Notes: generated from the letters alone by a model not told the origin. Shown: positions 36,687 through 49,290, counted from the first letter of the stretch. The stretch is DNA of 64,000 nt from Cichorium intybus (GCA_023525715.1 CM042013.1:78925494-78989493), one strand, 5' to 3'. Program-made: numbers and translations.

Positions 36687-38745
36687 AAAGATGGATGGTT
36701 CGATGCGCATGGGTATCGACTATCGAGAGCTTAATAAGATTACCATTAAAAATCGTTACCCGTTACCTAGAATAGATGATCTTTTTGATCAGCTGCAAGG
36801 TGCTGATTACTTCTCAAAAATCAATTTGCGGTCCGGGTATCACCAGGTTCGAGTGAAAGATTGTGATGTTGAGAAGACAGCCTTTCGCACCCATGGTCAT
36901 TATCATGAATTTCTTGTAATGCCATTCGGTCTTACTAATGCTCCTGCTATCTTTATGGATTTAATGAACCGAGTTTGCAAACCATTCCTTGATGATTTTG
37001 TCATCATTTTTATCGATGATATCCTCATTTATTCGAATAATGAGGAAGATCATAAGCGTCATCTCCAAATGATTTTAGAAGTGTTGAAGAAAGAACAATT
37101 ATACATGATGTTTTCTAAGTACGAATTTTGGTTAAGAGAAGTGCAATTCCTTGGTCACATAATCTCAACGCAAGGTATTAACGTGGATCCAGCGAAAGTG
37201 GAAGCGGTAATGAAATGGGAGGCTCCAAAGACTCCTATAGAAGTAAGAAGTTTTCTTGGACTCGTCGGGTATTATCGAAGGTTCATTCAAGATTTCTCTC
37301 GAATTGCGGTGCCACTCACTAAGCTAACTAGAAAAGGAGTGAAGTTTGAATGGGGAATGGATCAAGAGAAGGCGTTTATGATGTTAAAGGAGAAACTATG
37401 TAATGCCCCCGATCCTTGCTTTGCCCGAGGGAACCGAAGATTTTGTTGTTTATAAGATGCTTCAGGTAAGGGGCTAGGATGTGTATTGATGCAATGAGAA
37501 AAGGTGATTGCATATGCTTCTCGTCAGTTGAAGGATCCCGAGACGAGGTACGCTACTCATGACTTGGAGCTCGTAGCTATAGTTTTTGCATTGAAAATCT
37601 GGAGACACTACTTGTATGGAACAAAATGTAAGCTATATACCGATCACAAAAGCCTCCAATATGTATTCACGCAAAAAGAACTCAATTTGAGGCAAAGTTG
37701 ATGGCTCAAGCTTATTAGTGATTATGATTGTGAAATCATATATCACCCTAGGGAGGCCAATGTTGTGGCGGGCGCCCTAAGTCGGAAGACTCACGAGAAG
37801 AAGATTAAAGGAAGATCAATGCGGATAGACTTAGTGTCTAGTAAAATTGGAAAAATCAAAGAAGCACAACGAAAGGCTTTGTCAAGTGACAACTTGAAGA
37901 ATGAAAGGTTGGGTAAGAAACAAGAGTTTGAAGCAAATAGTCAAGGGTTGAAGACTTTTAAAAATTGGATTTGGGTGCCAAAGCTTGGTGGGCTTAGAAA
38001 GGTAATACTTGATGATTCTCATAAGTCTAAGTACTCCATTCACCCGGGTAGCTCAAAAACTTATCAAGACTTAAAACAACATTATTGGTGGCCGGGAATG
38101 AAGAAGAGAATAGCAAAGTACATCTCAAGGTGTACAACTTGTGCTCAAGTGAAGGCGGAGCATCAAGTACCTTATGGTAGTGCTCAATCGCTACAAATAC
38201 CGGCGGGAAAATGGGAAGATGTGACAATGGACTTTATTGTTGGCCTACCGAGGACCCGAAAGCAGCATGATAATATTTGGGTCATAGTTGATCGACTGAC
38301 TAGAGTGCTCTATTTCTTGCTATCAAAGAGACTACACCACTTGAAATGTTGGCTCAACTTTATATCTATGAAGTAATAAGACTCCATGGAGCGCCATTGT
38401 CCATAGTATCGGATAGAGATACAAGATTTACATCAAGTTTTTAGGAAGCTCTACAAGAAATATTGGGAACAAGAATCAAAATGAGTACGGGTTATCATCC
38501 TCAAATGGATGGACAGAGTGAACGTACTATTCAAACCGTGGAGGATATGTTGAGGTCTTGTGCTATTGACTTTGGAGGTAGTTGGGACGAACATCTACCA
38601 TTAGTAGAATGTGCTTATAACAACAACTACCATTCAAGCATCGGAATGCCACCCTTCGAGGCATTATATGGTAGGAAGTGTAGAACACCCTTATGTTGGT
38701 TGGAAGCGGGTGAAACTAGGCTCACTGGTCCAGAAATTGTTAAGA
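36687..38745 (+). pseudogene. pol: Ty3/Gypsy pol (RT, RNase H, integrase), decayed
   Basis: The frame enters within the reverse transcriptase N-terminal part (DGSMRMGIDYRELNK) and covers the RT core with FIDDILIY in the catalytic motif and LGLVGYYRRFIQDFS. RNase H follows (YASRQLKD, then YTDHKSLQY). The integrase has the zinc-finger HxxxH/CxxC region (WWPGMK, CTTCAQVK), the first catalytic D in MDFIVGLP, the second in SDRDTRFTS and the E in GYHPQMDGQSERTIQTVEDM. Frameshifts lie near 37400, 37455 and 38305. In-frame stops lie at about 37496, 37699 and 38441. The protease, start and integrase C-terminus are missing. The arrangement RT-RH-INT is Ty3/Gypsy. It is the pol of the element whose LTR starts at 10309. 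Confidence 0.92.
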
Positions 38746-40380
38746 TGTACTCCCATTAGAAACCTTTACAGCCTCTTGCTTTATATGTCATAGCAAGTTT
38801 GACTTTTCCCAAAAGTCAACTTGAACTCCATTCATTTTCTTCTTGTCATTTGCACCTAAAGTAGCATTCTACTTTGTCATTCCTACTTAGCCGTCAGGCA
38901 TCCGACTTTTATCTTTGTGAGTCTTTCTTCTTTTGAATCCTTTCATCTTAAGTGACCATTCCAAATGGACATATTGTACAACATATTACCACAATATTGT
39001 TACTGCAGATGATTAAGGAATCATCTACTTCCTTTCAATAAAAGTGTATCAGTAGTTCGATCATTATCTATGTCTTTTGCGTCAATATTTATCTTTAGAA
39101 TCTATAATCACCTTATAGAGGCATTAGTGATGATCGAGAACCTACCTTGGTCATTTCAACCATCTAAAGTCGACAGCAGTCAACAGTCAATGATCACGAT
39201 CAGATCAATCACTAAGCATGCAAAACTCACATGGTTTACGCGACAATTTATTCTAGGATTAGGATTCATTTTCTTGCATCATCATCCCATTGATGACATG
39301 CATATATTAGGTATCCTATTTTGTCTTTCATTAGCTCCTGATCTTCGGTAGCTTCTATTTATCAAGTCCTTAGACTTGGACCTGCGCTATTCCATCCATG
39401 TGATCTTTCGTAAAAAAAATCAAACCTCCCAGGTGTTCCCATCTACCCCTTAAACGGAAATGAAGGGCATTTTCGTTTAAGGTCCAATTCTTTATAAGAT
39501 TTTTACATGATAGAACATATATTCCATTTGTCAACTCTTACTTTTTGTTATTCCTTGATAACCTTTTGACACCATTAAATGTCAGTTTCCACTAGTTCTC
39601 AACTAACTCTACATGCGATGACATAAGTCTAATATGTCATTTGAATCAATTAACTTTTCAGTCAACATACCACCTTCGTGATAATTATCTTATAGAGAGG
39701 AGATACTAGCCTCATTACAGTCCTCGAATCAATTTACTAAATATCATCATTCATGAGCTAAATCTAGCACAACGATCATGATAATCTTACTTATCCAAAG
39801 ATAATTCCAATGTTCTTCTTTAAGTTGTGAATTGACAACTTACATCTCAAACTATTGTCATTTACCAATAAGTATACAGGTCACACCATCCATGTCTAGA
39901 CTTGTTAATACATCGACTTCACCTTAAATCTAGCTTCTGGCAATGAAGAGTCCCTTAGGAACAATAAAGAAGCTTCACGAATCATCATACACACAACTAT
40001 AACTCGGTATAGCTAAAGTGTCACTATCTTCCAAATGTCGTATCGCGTCCACTTAAGCATCGACCCCTTTCTTCTTTTTAGTATCTCATCCCTGAATAAT
40101 CTTTTCGAACATCGACCTGTGCTCAAGCATGGCGTCGTGATCTCCACATACATGCGCCGTGACACTTCCAAGCCTACTTTAATGTCCATTCTTTTGTACA
40201 CTAGCTTGGGCAATCTGCCTTTAATTCTATACACTAAAATAGTAACCAACTTACTATCATGTCGCGATTCCTGTGTCGCATAAAACAAGGCATAATTTCC
40301 TTTTCTTGCTTAAATCTTCTATCTTCTTAATCAAGACAATAAAATCTGCCAATCTTTGACACAAATCTTAAAACATGTGT
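38746..40380. other. Noncoding retroelement-like relic, left part
   Basis: AT-rich and CT-biased sequence with motifs such as 'gactttcccaaaagtcaact' that resemble the noncoding internals at 26813-28590. No protein match. It probably continued into 57033-57672 before element C inserted (see findings). Confidence 0.45.
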
Positions 40381-40677
40381 TGTAACGTCCCAAATTCCGT
40401 AACAAAATTTTCATTTTTAAAAGCGAGTGAAATACATAAAAAGGATTGTCAACCCAAACCCATTCAAATTAAACTTAGTGTTTAAGCATATCAAATGTAT
40501 TTATTAAAATATTTGCAAACATCACCCAGCGGAAGACTTTAATCATTGAAATCCTCAGATGCGGTACAGTCACGCCGTGCTCCAAGCTCAAGCCAGTATT
40601 TACTTGAAAAACATTTAGGGTAAAAGGGTAAGCATAAAGCTTAGTGAGTTCCCCAAAAATACCACACGATCCATCAC

Positions 40678-40925
40678 ATAAACATCGTCATCGACTCTCG
40701 GTCTTGCCCCGATCCGTCGGAAACCATCGTCATCGACTTTCGTCTGCAAACATCGTCATCAGCTTTCGCCAGCAAACATCGTCATCGGCTTTCACCGGAA
40801 AACATCGTCATCGGCTTGCGCCGGTAAACATCGTCATCGACTTTCGCCGGCAAACATCGTCATTTGCTCTCAAGCCGGCACTGTCGGCCCACAGTCCGAC
40901 AGCCTTCGACTTTCGTCGGCAAACA
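40678..40925. repeat. About 26-bp tandem array in element C LTR
   Basis: The unit 'aaacatcgtcatcggctttc' plus 'gccggc' is repeated about eight times with substitutions. The matching array is at 56203-56452 in the other LTR. It gives a repetitive HRHRL-type open frame that is not a gene. Confidence 0.9.
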
Positions 40926-41224
40926 CGTAAAGCACAAATAATCACATTATTACACAAAGTAATACAGACTATCTACGCATGTAACATCACCCATAGTATA
41001 GTGAGAAGACTCACCTGATTTGTTGCTAAACTAGCGTAAGGAAATGTCGGTAAAACCCTCTGAGTTTCCTATCATTCGAACATCTCATTAATACACAGTT
41101 TTTATCTAAAAATCTCTAACGCAAAATTAACACTCGGATTTTCTCAGGATTTTTGACTCGAGGATCCACTGACCAAGAAGTCAAAGTCAACAAGTCAGCA
41201 AAAGTCAACATCTGGTCAAACAGA

Positions 41225-41282
41225 GAGATAACGTCGTTATCGATAGCGCCCCTATCTATTGAGATAGCGCCGCTATCTCCTC
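41225..41282. repeat. GATAGCG-C-CGCTATC palindrome cluster (outer part)
   Basis: Several copies of 'gatagcgccgctatctc' and diverged forms. A second cluster lies at 43965-44095, on the other side of the solo LTR. The equivalent in the right LTR is 56752-56822. Confidence 0.85.
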
Positions 41283-41375
41283 TGTTCAGCCATTTCCTTC
41301 ATTAAGTGCTTAATCCGTCTAAACAGAAACTGCAACTTTCAAGAGTCGTCCAAAACAGTCATCAACTCATGAAAA

Positions 41376-43433
41376 TGTAACATCCTATTCTTAGGGAAAG
41401 GATCAAATTGTAAGAATTTTTATAAAAAGGGCCATTTTTGCCAAAATAGCGAAACTATGGGCCAAGGCTGATTTAAACAAGTACTAAGATGGATAATAAG
41501 TTTTATATGTAGGGTGAAACTTAAAAACATAAGAGTTTCCATTAAATGGGTAAGTTGGAGGTCTTTTGTGAAGGATTTGGAAGTTGAGGAGGCCAATGTT
41601 GCCAATAGTCGAAAGATGACATATTATAGCTGAAATTCTTTTCATTTCAGCAAGATATTACGAATTTGAGAGGGAGAGGGCAGGAGCTTGGCGATTCCAT
41701 GGAGAAATGAAGGTTTTGGCTTGGTCTTTGAAGAATTGGCAAAGCCAATGATGAATTCTAGCTAGTTAAGGTAAGATATCTTCATATTCTAGCTTGTAAA
41801 CCCGAATTTAAGTTTGGGGTGGGGTGGAATTCGATTTTCAGAAGTTGGGGAGGTCTTTACCTATGATCCAAAGTGAATAATTCATGTGTCTATGCTTCAT
41901 GGAACTCATTTCCAACCTAATTATGGCATATAAACATGGTTATTAGAAGTTTGATTCTCTGAACCCTAGAAATTGGGGTTTTCTTAAATCTATGAATTTG
42001 GTGAAATTGTGGATCATAATTGATATTTTGGATGAAAGGAATAATCACTAGTGGTTCTCTAATTAATCTAATCAATTTCCATAAGAAATTTGAAGATTTG
42101 ATTGAATTTTTGAAGTGGAGCTTTTAATTTTCGGAATTTTGCTATGTTTCTGCCCTGTTTTAGAAAAATCATATAAAATTGTAGAAAAATCGTTTGGGGC
42201 TGATTCTAGTGGCCTTAGAATGGTATGAATGTCTAATTTATTTAGCTTTTGTACCTTGTAAACGAATTCCAGGTTCAAGATAAGTAAAAATCACATTTTC
42301 TATGATGCTGTCGAGCTGATTCATGACAGCACATTGTTGCTGTATTGAAAAATTCATAGTAAATCATAGAAAAATCAAAAAAATATTAGGTCAGAGGCAT
42401 TAGAAGCTTATGAATGTCTAGTTTGTTTTTATTTTGTAAATCAGAAGGTGATTCTAGGTAAAAAGGGGGTTAAAATACGTTTGAACAGGGGGCTGCACAG
42501 AAATTTTGTATATTTTAAATGGCTTAACCTTTTAAGCCAAGCCCTTGGGGATTTGTCAGGATGATTGTGAGTAACTCTATGATGCTTTACCCCAGGTATT
42601 ACATTTGGAAGGAGTCTAATGCGAGAAGCTTGGGTATATTATGTCCGGATCCACCACCAGGTGAGTACTCTCTAGTACTTGAGTAAAGTTACACTTTGTT
42701 GTATGTAGATTATATATATGTTATGATGTTATTGTGGTAGTTGAGAAGTAGACTGGTATTGTATTCTGTGGATGACAATAGATGAGTTGAAGAGTAATTA
42801 AGTCTGATTGTTACAACCATGAGGGTTGTTATAATTGAGTATAGTTGATTATAGAAGGAGTACATGCGAGTGTGTGATTGAGTTTATAAGCAGTACCTAT
42901 TGTGGTACTTATTGTTGAGTTGATGTTTGCTAATAATTAACTGGTGTTTGTAAAGCTAATGTGTTTACAGGTTTTAGAGATAAAGATGAGATAAATACTT
43001 GCTAATGAGATTAGCAAGAGCGGTTGATAAAGAGATTATGAAATGAGAAAGATTGGTGGAGTGTGTTGTAAGATTTGGTTGATACCATATCTTTATATAT
43101 CTATATATACTAACACATCTTGTATTGATGTTGAGCAGGGAGATTATTCACTAAGCTTTTTATAAGCTTACACTTTAGTTGTATGTTGTTTTGCAGGTAT
43201 CTGTAGCAGTGATAGGGGAAGGCATATGATAAATAGAGATGGACAAGTTTAGAGCATGTTCTTTAGTTGTGTTAGATTTATTTGTAATGCCTGGTCATGT
43301 TTGTAAGGACCTTTTGATGTAACTAATTTATGATAACATCTTGTTTCCATGGTTGAGTACAAGTATACCCATATTTGATGTAAAATTTAAAAAAAAAATT
43401 GGGTGTACTTTGTATGAGAAACCGGGCGTTACA
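41376..43433 (+). mobile_element. Solo LTR (Ty3 type) with 5-bp target duplication
   Basis: A 2058-bp sequence starting TGTAACATCC and ending CCGGGCGTTACA, flanked by GAAAA on both sides (41371-41375 and 43434-43438). The other LTR of element C (near 56918) shows the uninterrupted target with a single GAAAA. No internal region is present, so it is the product of LTR-LTR recombination after a Ty3 insertion. Orientation is judged only from its similarity in layout to the 10309 LTR. Confidence 0.9.
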
Positions 43434-44215
43434 GAAAACTTAGTTTTTTAACCACCAATCCTAGCCAAACAAGCTCATGGTGACAAATCTAACTCCAAAA
43501 ATGAAGATTAACAACTCAAAACTTCATTCACAACCATACTAAGACTAGGCTTGGGTTTTTCTCAAGGATTCAAAGTCTTAAAGGAGAAGAATCCATCCTT
43601 AGCCTCTAAATCCCACCCTCATCCAAGATATGGAGCCATCATTGTCTTGAAAAGCTTAGAAATAGCTTCATAACTCCATTAACAACAAGAACTAAGGAAA
43701 ACAAGCTTCAAGAACACTTACAATGGTCCAGGAACATCTAGAAGACTCCTTCTAAGCACCAGCTTCTCTAGAACACCTTAGCCACCTTCTTCTTCTTCCA
43801 AAACCTTCACAAACCCACAAATGGAGCCCCAATGGAAGCCTTAGAGAGAGTTTAGAAATGTTCTCTGGGGTTCTAGAGGCAAAATGACGAAGTGGGAGGT
43901 GTTAAGTGGCTTAAAATTGACTTAAATCATGAAAATAATCAATTTTTCCCGCTTTAGATGAGATAGTGCCGCTATCTCTAAAGATAGCGTCGGTATCTCC
44001 AGACTCCTGCATCGCGAACAGTCTGACTCAGCGACTGATACGGGATTTGCCAAGATAGCGCCGCTATCTCTATAGATAGCGCCGCTATCTATCAAATTTC
44101 ACCGTTTTCCTTATTTTGTCTTTATTAAATGCCACCCTCTCGATACTTGGTTCCGGGCTTTACACATTTACTCATTAAGACTTGGAACTTGACTTTCCGG
44201 GATTAGGGTCTTACA

Positions 44216-45831
44216 AGTCTCCCCCACTTAATATGATTTCGTCCCCGAAATCCTTTCCTTACTTGCCTTAATCGTGCACCAACAATACAACCATTCCATA
44301 GTTACTCATATCCATACATATCCAAACCGGAAAGATTCCAGCACCCACTCTGACAAGATCACGATCGATAACATCTTTGCACATTCGAAATCTCCAAATT
44401 CCGGAATGTTCCGCCAAAAAACTCCAAAACACAACACCCGCAGACGACTCCTTTAGTGTCCAGATCCTTATCTTGCTGACCAAAAACCACGCCGACCGCC
44501 ATACGCCTGATCTACACAGACCCGCAGCTTCAGATATACAGCTTCAGATTATCTTATAAAACCCCATGGCTAACGCATATAACTTGTACAATTTTCAGAA
44601 AACTTCCCAACGCATAACACCAGACCACTATCCACACAACCACAACCACTGACCCACCGACTCACAAGAACCTGGCCCAATGCATCCGATCAACCAAGAT
44701 ACAAGTACGAAGTACACCACTCATGCTCAGCCCATTCGGCTATTCCCATACTCATCGTCAACATTCATAGAGTTACAGTTTCCCCGTTCCGATCAGCTTG
44801 CAACCAAACACGCAGACTTTCCACGGTTTCATCCATTCAGGTTCTCTGCTCCGCCCAGTCCTCAACTAGACTCACCGTCTTTCCCTGACTCATTCCGACT
44901 TCCCTCCGCCGCCAGTACAGACCCAGCGACCGAGAACAACGCCTAACAGTCATCTATCCGCCGGCAAGGCTACACACTTAACAATCCTTCCAGGTTCCCT
45001 ATCTAGAATCAATATCTAAACCAGCCACAACGAATTCAACCGACGAATCCACAAGCATACGGTCTTCCCCTTGTCGAGAGATATCCAAAATGCACTTATC
45101 CACATTCACAATCTCTGTTCCTTACCACAGTCACCCGACTTCTAACAGAAGAAACTACTCAAAGGAGATACCCAGCCACCTTGATGATCATAACCCAATT
45201 CGAACCACGACACTTTAGAACTCCTTGCCAATTTCCTTGATCGGGTACCCAACTGACCTTACTATACTGCCGAGAACCCTAAAAGCCGAACACTTCCAAT
45301 ACCATCGCTCCCAAGATCAGAAGAAGATCCGAAGAACCAACTCACACTTCTTAACCTCCACTCATGTCTTAACAACTCACCAGGTACCAATCCGACTTCT
45401 ATACCGCCAACACTTCCCAAAGGGGATACTCAACCGTTTCTCAACCATCCCAACCCAGTCTGAACTTTAACATGCTAGCTTGCTTAATCGTCCTTCCCAG
45501 ATCGATTATCCAATCGATCTGCAACGTCTTACCTGGAACTCACATTAACATCTAGCGCTTCATGCACGACTAATTCATCACTCGAAAGAAAAACTGAAAA
45601 CTCGAGTCCAGCATTCCCAATGCTAAAGGACCAAAGTGCTTTTACTGCCAACGAACGAGCACACAAATACCATCTCTTTCTCACACCTTCCCGGTTGCTC
45701 TACCGCACGTGACACCGCTAGTACTCAACTCGAACGAAACAGACGGAGGAAAGTTGAACATCAATTCTCCGAAGACTAAACCAGCGATTACCCCTGGTCC
45801 TATTCGGTCACTTAACGGTAGCCCAAAGACT
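44216..45831 (-). other. Element C internal region, 3' part (noncoding)
   Basis: C-rich on the plus strand. Next to the LTR the minus strand still reads AAGGATTTCGGGGACGAAAT, corresponding to the K-D-F-G-D-E-I end of a Ty3 pol, then a stop inside the LTR. Upstream of that, no RT or integrase motif is visible. Confidence 0.65.
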
Positions 45832-46599
45832 TGTTGGATTAGGTGTCTAAGCCATGACTTTATATTTATATTTATCTTGTTAATTGAAGCAAAGTCCATT
45901 TAGGTTGCCCTCATAGCTGGAGGTTGGGATAGAGTTCAGTAGAGTAAAAGGTTGATTTATTAATTGTTTAATAAATCAATAGAATTAATTAAATGGTTTA
46001 TTAATATATTTAAGTGTTAATATATTAAGTAGAAACTATAATAATTAATTGAGATTTAATCTAGAATTAATTGGATTTAATTTAGTGATTAAATTAATTA
46101 ATTAAAGTACAGGGGCTGACTTGTATTTATTCAATTGTTGAATAATTGGCAAGAGATAAGCCAGGGGCCAAAAATGGTGCCACCCTAGAGGCTTCTCCTA
46201 GGGTTGGCGAAAACCTTAATAGGGTTTAAGGAAGCCTGGTCCAAGTGGCCAACAGGCTTGCCCACATTGGAGGCTCCTTAGGGTTTCAGGTGTAACCCTT
46301 GGAGGCTATAAAAGGAACCCTCTGGCACCCTTATTCTCTGTGCCATTTTCACTGTGATTACTCTGCTGGACTCTCTTCTCCATTTCTTGGGTGTGACACC
46401 ATTTGAGGCAGGACATTTGTGCTGCTAGCTTCAAGGATCATAAGATCAAAAGGTTGGTTTTCTCAGTTTTGATCTTTAGAAATAATTGTTTCCGTTAGGC
46501 TTTAGTTTATTATCTTCATAGAAGAAAACATAGATCTTTCTAGGATTGCATGTGAACCATAAGAGATTATTTGTTCATTGTTTGCTAGAAAACCCTTCA
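45832..46599 (+). repeat. 5' LTR of Copia-type copy A
   Basis: TGTTGGATTAGG...AACCCTTCA. Includes a likely promoter ('ggaggctataaaaggaaccc' at about 46301-46320, TATA box TATAAAAG). Confidence 0.9.
46307..46316 (+). promoter_or_regulatory. TATA box in the Copia-type LTR
   Basis: CTATAAAAGG about 290 bases before the LTR end, in a conserved block. The same TATAAAAGG is in the 3' LTR (about 52956). In copy B the corresponding block reads 'ctataaaagg' or 'ctataaaaaa' on the minus strand. Confidence 0.6.
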
Positions 46600-46600
46600 G

Positions 46601-46612
46601 TGGTATCAGAGC
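46601..46612 (+). other. Primer-binding site of Copia-type copy A
   Basis: TGGTATCAGAGC, one base after the LTR. Confidence 0.92.
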
Positions 46613-47389
46613 ATAGACCTGATTTCTTATGAATTTATATAAACTGCTTTAATGATTCTTGCCTTGAGTGTTTTTGCGAAAAACCATCTTGGAATGGCCT
46701 AAATTTCGTTGCCAAGGCTAGGGTTTCCTAACCCTAGCCGCCAAGCCCCATGGTCCCCTTTATTTGCTTGCTTTTTAAGTAGGTTGTTATTTTTGGTAAC
46801 TGTATCTAATAAATAACTGGAACCCTTATTTGTTGGCTTGCCTTTTTCGAACCATAGGGGCCCTAGATAGAGAAATTAATTTGATTAATTTATAAAATCT
46901 ATCTAAAGATTTAATTAGTTTAATTAATTGTTAATTAAAGGATCAATTAAATCAGCTTAAAGAATTAATTTAAATTTTCAAAAAATATGTTTAAATTTTA
47001 CGAAAATTATGATTAAATTAATTCTAAAATACTTTAATAAGATTAAAATATATCTTATATATTTATGATTAAAAGTTAATATTTATATATAAGAAAAGTG
47101 GTTAGTCTTACCGCAAGTAGGCCCCATTCACAAAACTGTCCTATAAAGAGGGTATAAGGCGACTGCCTATAAAATGGCAGTCTAATGGGTATCCACTCTT
47201 ACCCACCGCTCTCCTGGTCAGTCGAGTGTCGTTAGCCGAACGGGTTTGATAGAACCGCTAAGCCTCTTAAAAGTATAATGCTATAATTGAAAGTACTAGA
47301 ACCTTGAACAAAAACCCAATCTAGTTACTTTAGGTTAAAAATGTGAATTGGTGCTAATCCATGAAATTGCACATTGCAATTTGTGAAAC

Positions 47390-47505
47390 ATTGGTGGAGC
47401 GTGTGTGGTTAACCGACACACCAATAGGGGTTCACAAAGACTTGCAATGGGTTTCTCGATTTTTTCATTATTAACGGAGCATGTGTGGTTAACCGACACG
47501 TTAAT
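47390..47505 (+). other. Pair of leader stem-loops with palindromic loop, copy A
   Basis: 47390-47425: arms ATTGGTG/CACCAAT around GAGC plus GTGTGTGGTTAACCGACA. 47470-47505: arms ATTAACG/CGTTAAT around GAGC plus ATGTGTGGTTAACCGACA. The arms differ at several positions but stay fully paired, and the loop is conserved with the palindrome GGTTAACC. Both lie between primer site and gag. Confidence 0.65.
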
Positions 47506-47834
47506 TAGAGATGGCAATTGACTTCGAGAGTACCGAGCGAATTTGCATGATTATTCACACCCGGTTTGTGATCATCGGCATCCCAATCACAAACAGTGGG
47601 GAACATCCAAGACTAACCATGCCATTGAATAGTTCAATGTGTCTCAACAGATCTAGGAATTTCATAAGATGAAATTGATAAGTGTATTATCTACCTTAAT
47701 GACCATTATGTTGTGATTACGGCATCCCTCTTCACACCATAGTTGGGGCATTTTGGGTCCTAGCCTTAATAAATAATATATTGGGTAATTATTTAAAAGG
47801 ATTAATTAAACTAATAAAATTCTGTTTATTGTAG

Positions 47835-48440
47835 ATGTCTGAATCAAGTGTCTATTCTCCTCCCTCTCCCCCTTCACAATTTCTGAGAGCTTCAGAATGC
47901 ACCTGCTACATATGGTAAGGCTGACTGGCCTAAACTATATGGTATGGCTTCATAAATAGAGAATAGTTCTCTGTTTTGCTGGCAAGCCATATCTGACTGA
48001 GTGTCCGCTCCCCAAAGCATGACATCACACAGTAGCCTGTGATGAGCATGACTCCTTGATTGTTAAGTCAAGGAAAGTTCGTTGCCCAATACTATTGATC
48101 ATTAACCCACAAGTTCTGTAGAAATTTAGAATTCCTGAGGTCAGATAAGTTAACACAGCTAGTTGTGGAAAGGTTCCATGAACTGGTTGAGAAAGGACGA
48201 GCTAAGATCTTCAAACAGTTTGAAGTGTGCAGGAAGTAGCACCAGTTCACATGTTCTCAAGACTGAGAGACATATAGGTGAACTGTATAAATTTGGTTCC
48301 CTTTTTGATCGGGAGTTAAAGCATTAGCTCGACTCGCTGATCCGTTCATGCTGATGTACAGGAAGGAAAACTAGTTAAGACAATCGTCGATATGCATTCA
48401 ATGTTGACTCTTATGAGTCGTTCATAGAGAAGCATAGTTC
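47835..48440 (+). pseudogene. gag: Copia-type gag, heavily decayed, copy A
   Basis: ATG at 47835 opens MSESSVYSPPSPPSQFL, the same N-terminus as the 20876 gag. The frame breaks within about 30 codons. Further on, nucleotide similarity to the copy B gag continues to about 48440 through many substitutions, indels and stops. The LTRs of this copy look far better preserved than its gag. Confidence 0.75.
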
Positions 48441-49029
48441 CATTGATTCAGCTGCTTCGTGATTGAGTCCAGTAATAGGACACATCAAGAAATGATCCAG
48501 ATCGTCTGGACCGGTTTCTTGATGTTTCAAACTGGGAATCCACAAAGTGGGACACAGTCACAGAAACATTGGAAAATGCTCCGAAGCCGAACAGTTTGGC
48601 AACTCAGGAATATCTTAAAACTCAGAACACCTGATCCTTAATTCCTTGATACAGGATGTGTTTCTCACATTTGCTCTGTATGCATGGACTCTGTAGGATG
48701 TGGGATGTTGTTGCATAGGAGCATATTCAGATTGGATCTGAAGCTCATGCAGATTTAGAGTTTAGTAGATGATGAAATCATGTTATTAGCCTATTAGATG
48801 CGTATGACATTGTCTATCATATAATACATTGTTCAAGGATTTTGTTTTAATAAAATTGTCAATTTTCTTTTAACACATGTTGTTTGAAATATCCTTGAAA
48901 TATTGTATGATTATGTTGAATGCATGATTAGTAATAACTTGAATATTGATACATCCAAAGTTTTTGGATTTTAGGAATTGTGTCCCTTATGATTGTTAAG
49001 ATAAATGTTGTAAGAATCAATTCAACCAA

Positions 49030-49290
49030 AGGTCCAGTTGGACAGGACTTTGGAATCACTTGACTTAGATTCATCTGATGAGTTGAGTTCTTAATGTGTC
49101 AAGAAGTGAATCAACCAAAGATCCAGTTGGATAGGACTTTGGAATCATTTGACTTAGAGTCAGATGATGTTTAAGTTCTTTATAAGGCATATATGGCAAG
49201 AAATGAATCGCCCAAAGATCCAGAGGATAGGATTTTGGAATCAGTTGACTCAGATTCAACTGAAGATTGCAAGTCTTGAACATAATTAAC
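49030..49290 (+). repeat. Three diverged repeats of about 110 bp in copy A
   Basis: Units contain 'aatcaaccaaagatccagtt' followed by 'ggaatcatttgacttagagt' and acidic-codon-rich sequence. Homologous to 19430-19680. Confidence 0.7.

Larger units (their letters stand above)
40381..44215 (-). repeat. 3' LTR of element C, split by a solo LTR
   Basis: TGTAACGTCC...GGGTCTTACA in plus-strand view. About 1.77 kb once the 41376-43433 insertion is subtracted. Carries a 26-bp array and clusters of GATAGCG-N-CGCTATC palindromes. Confidence 0.88.

Noticed and set aside
36687..38745. Active reverse transcriptase gene
   Set aside because: Several frameshifts and in-frame stops; N-terminal part and integrase end missing.
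40644..41018. 124-codon frame with HRHRL repeats (also 56168-56542)
   Set aside because: Translation of the 26-bp tandem array in an LTR. Frame length follows the array.
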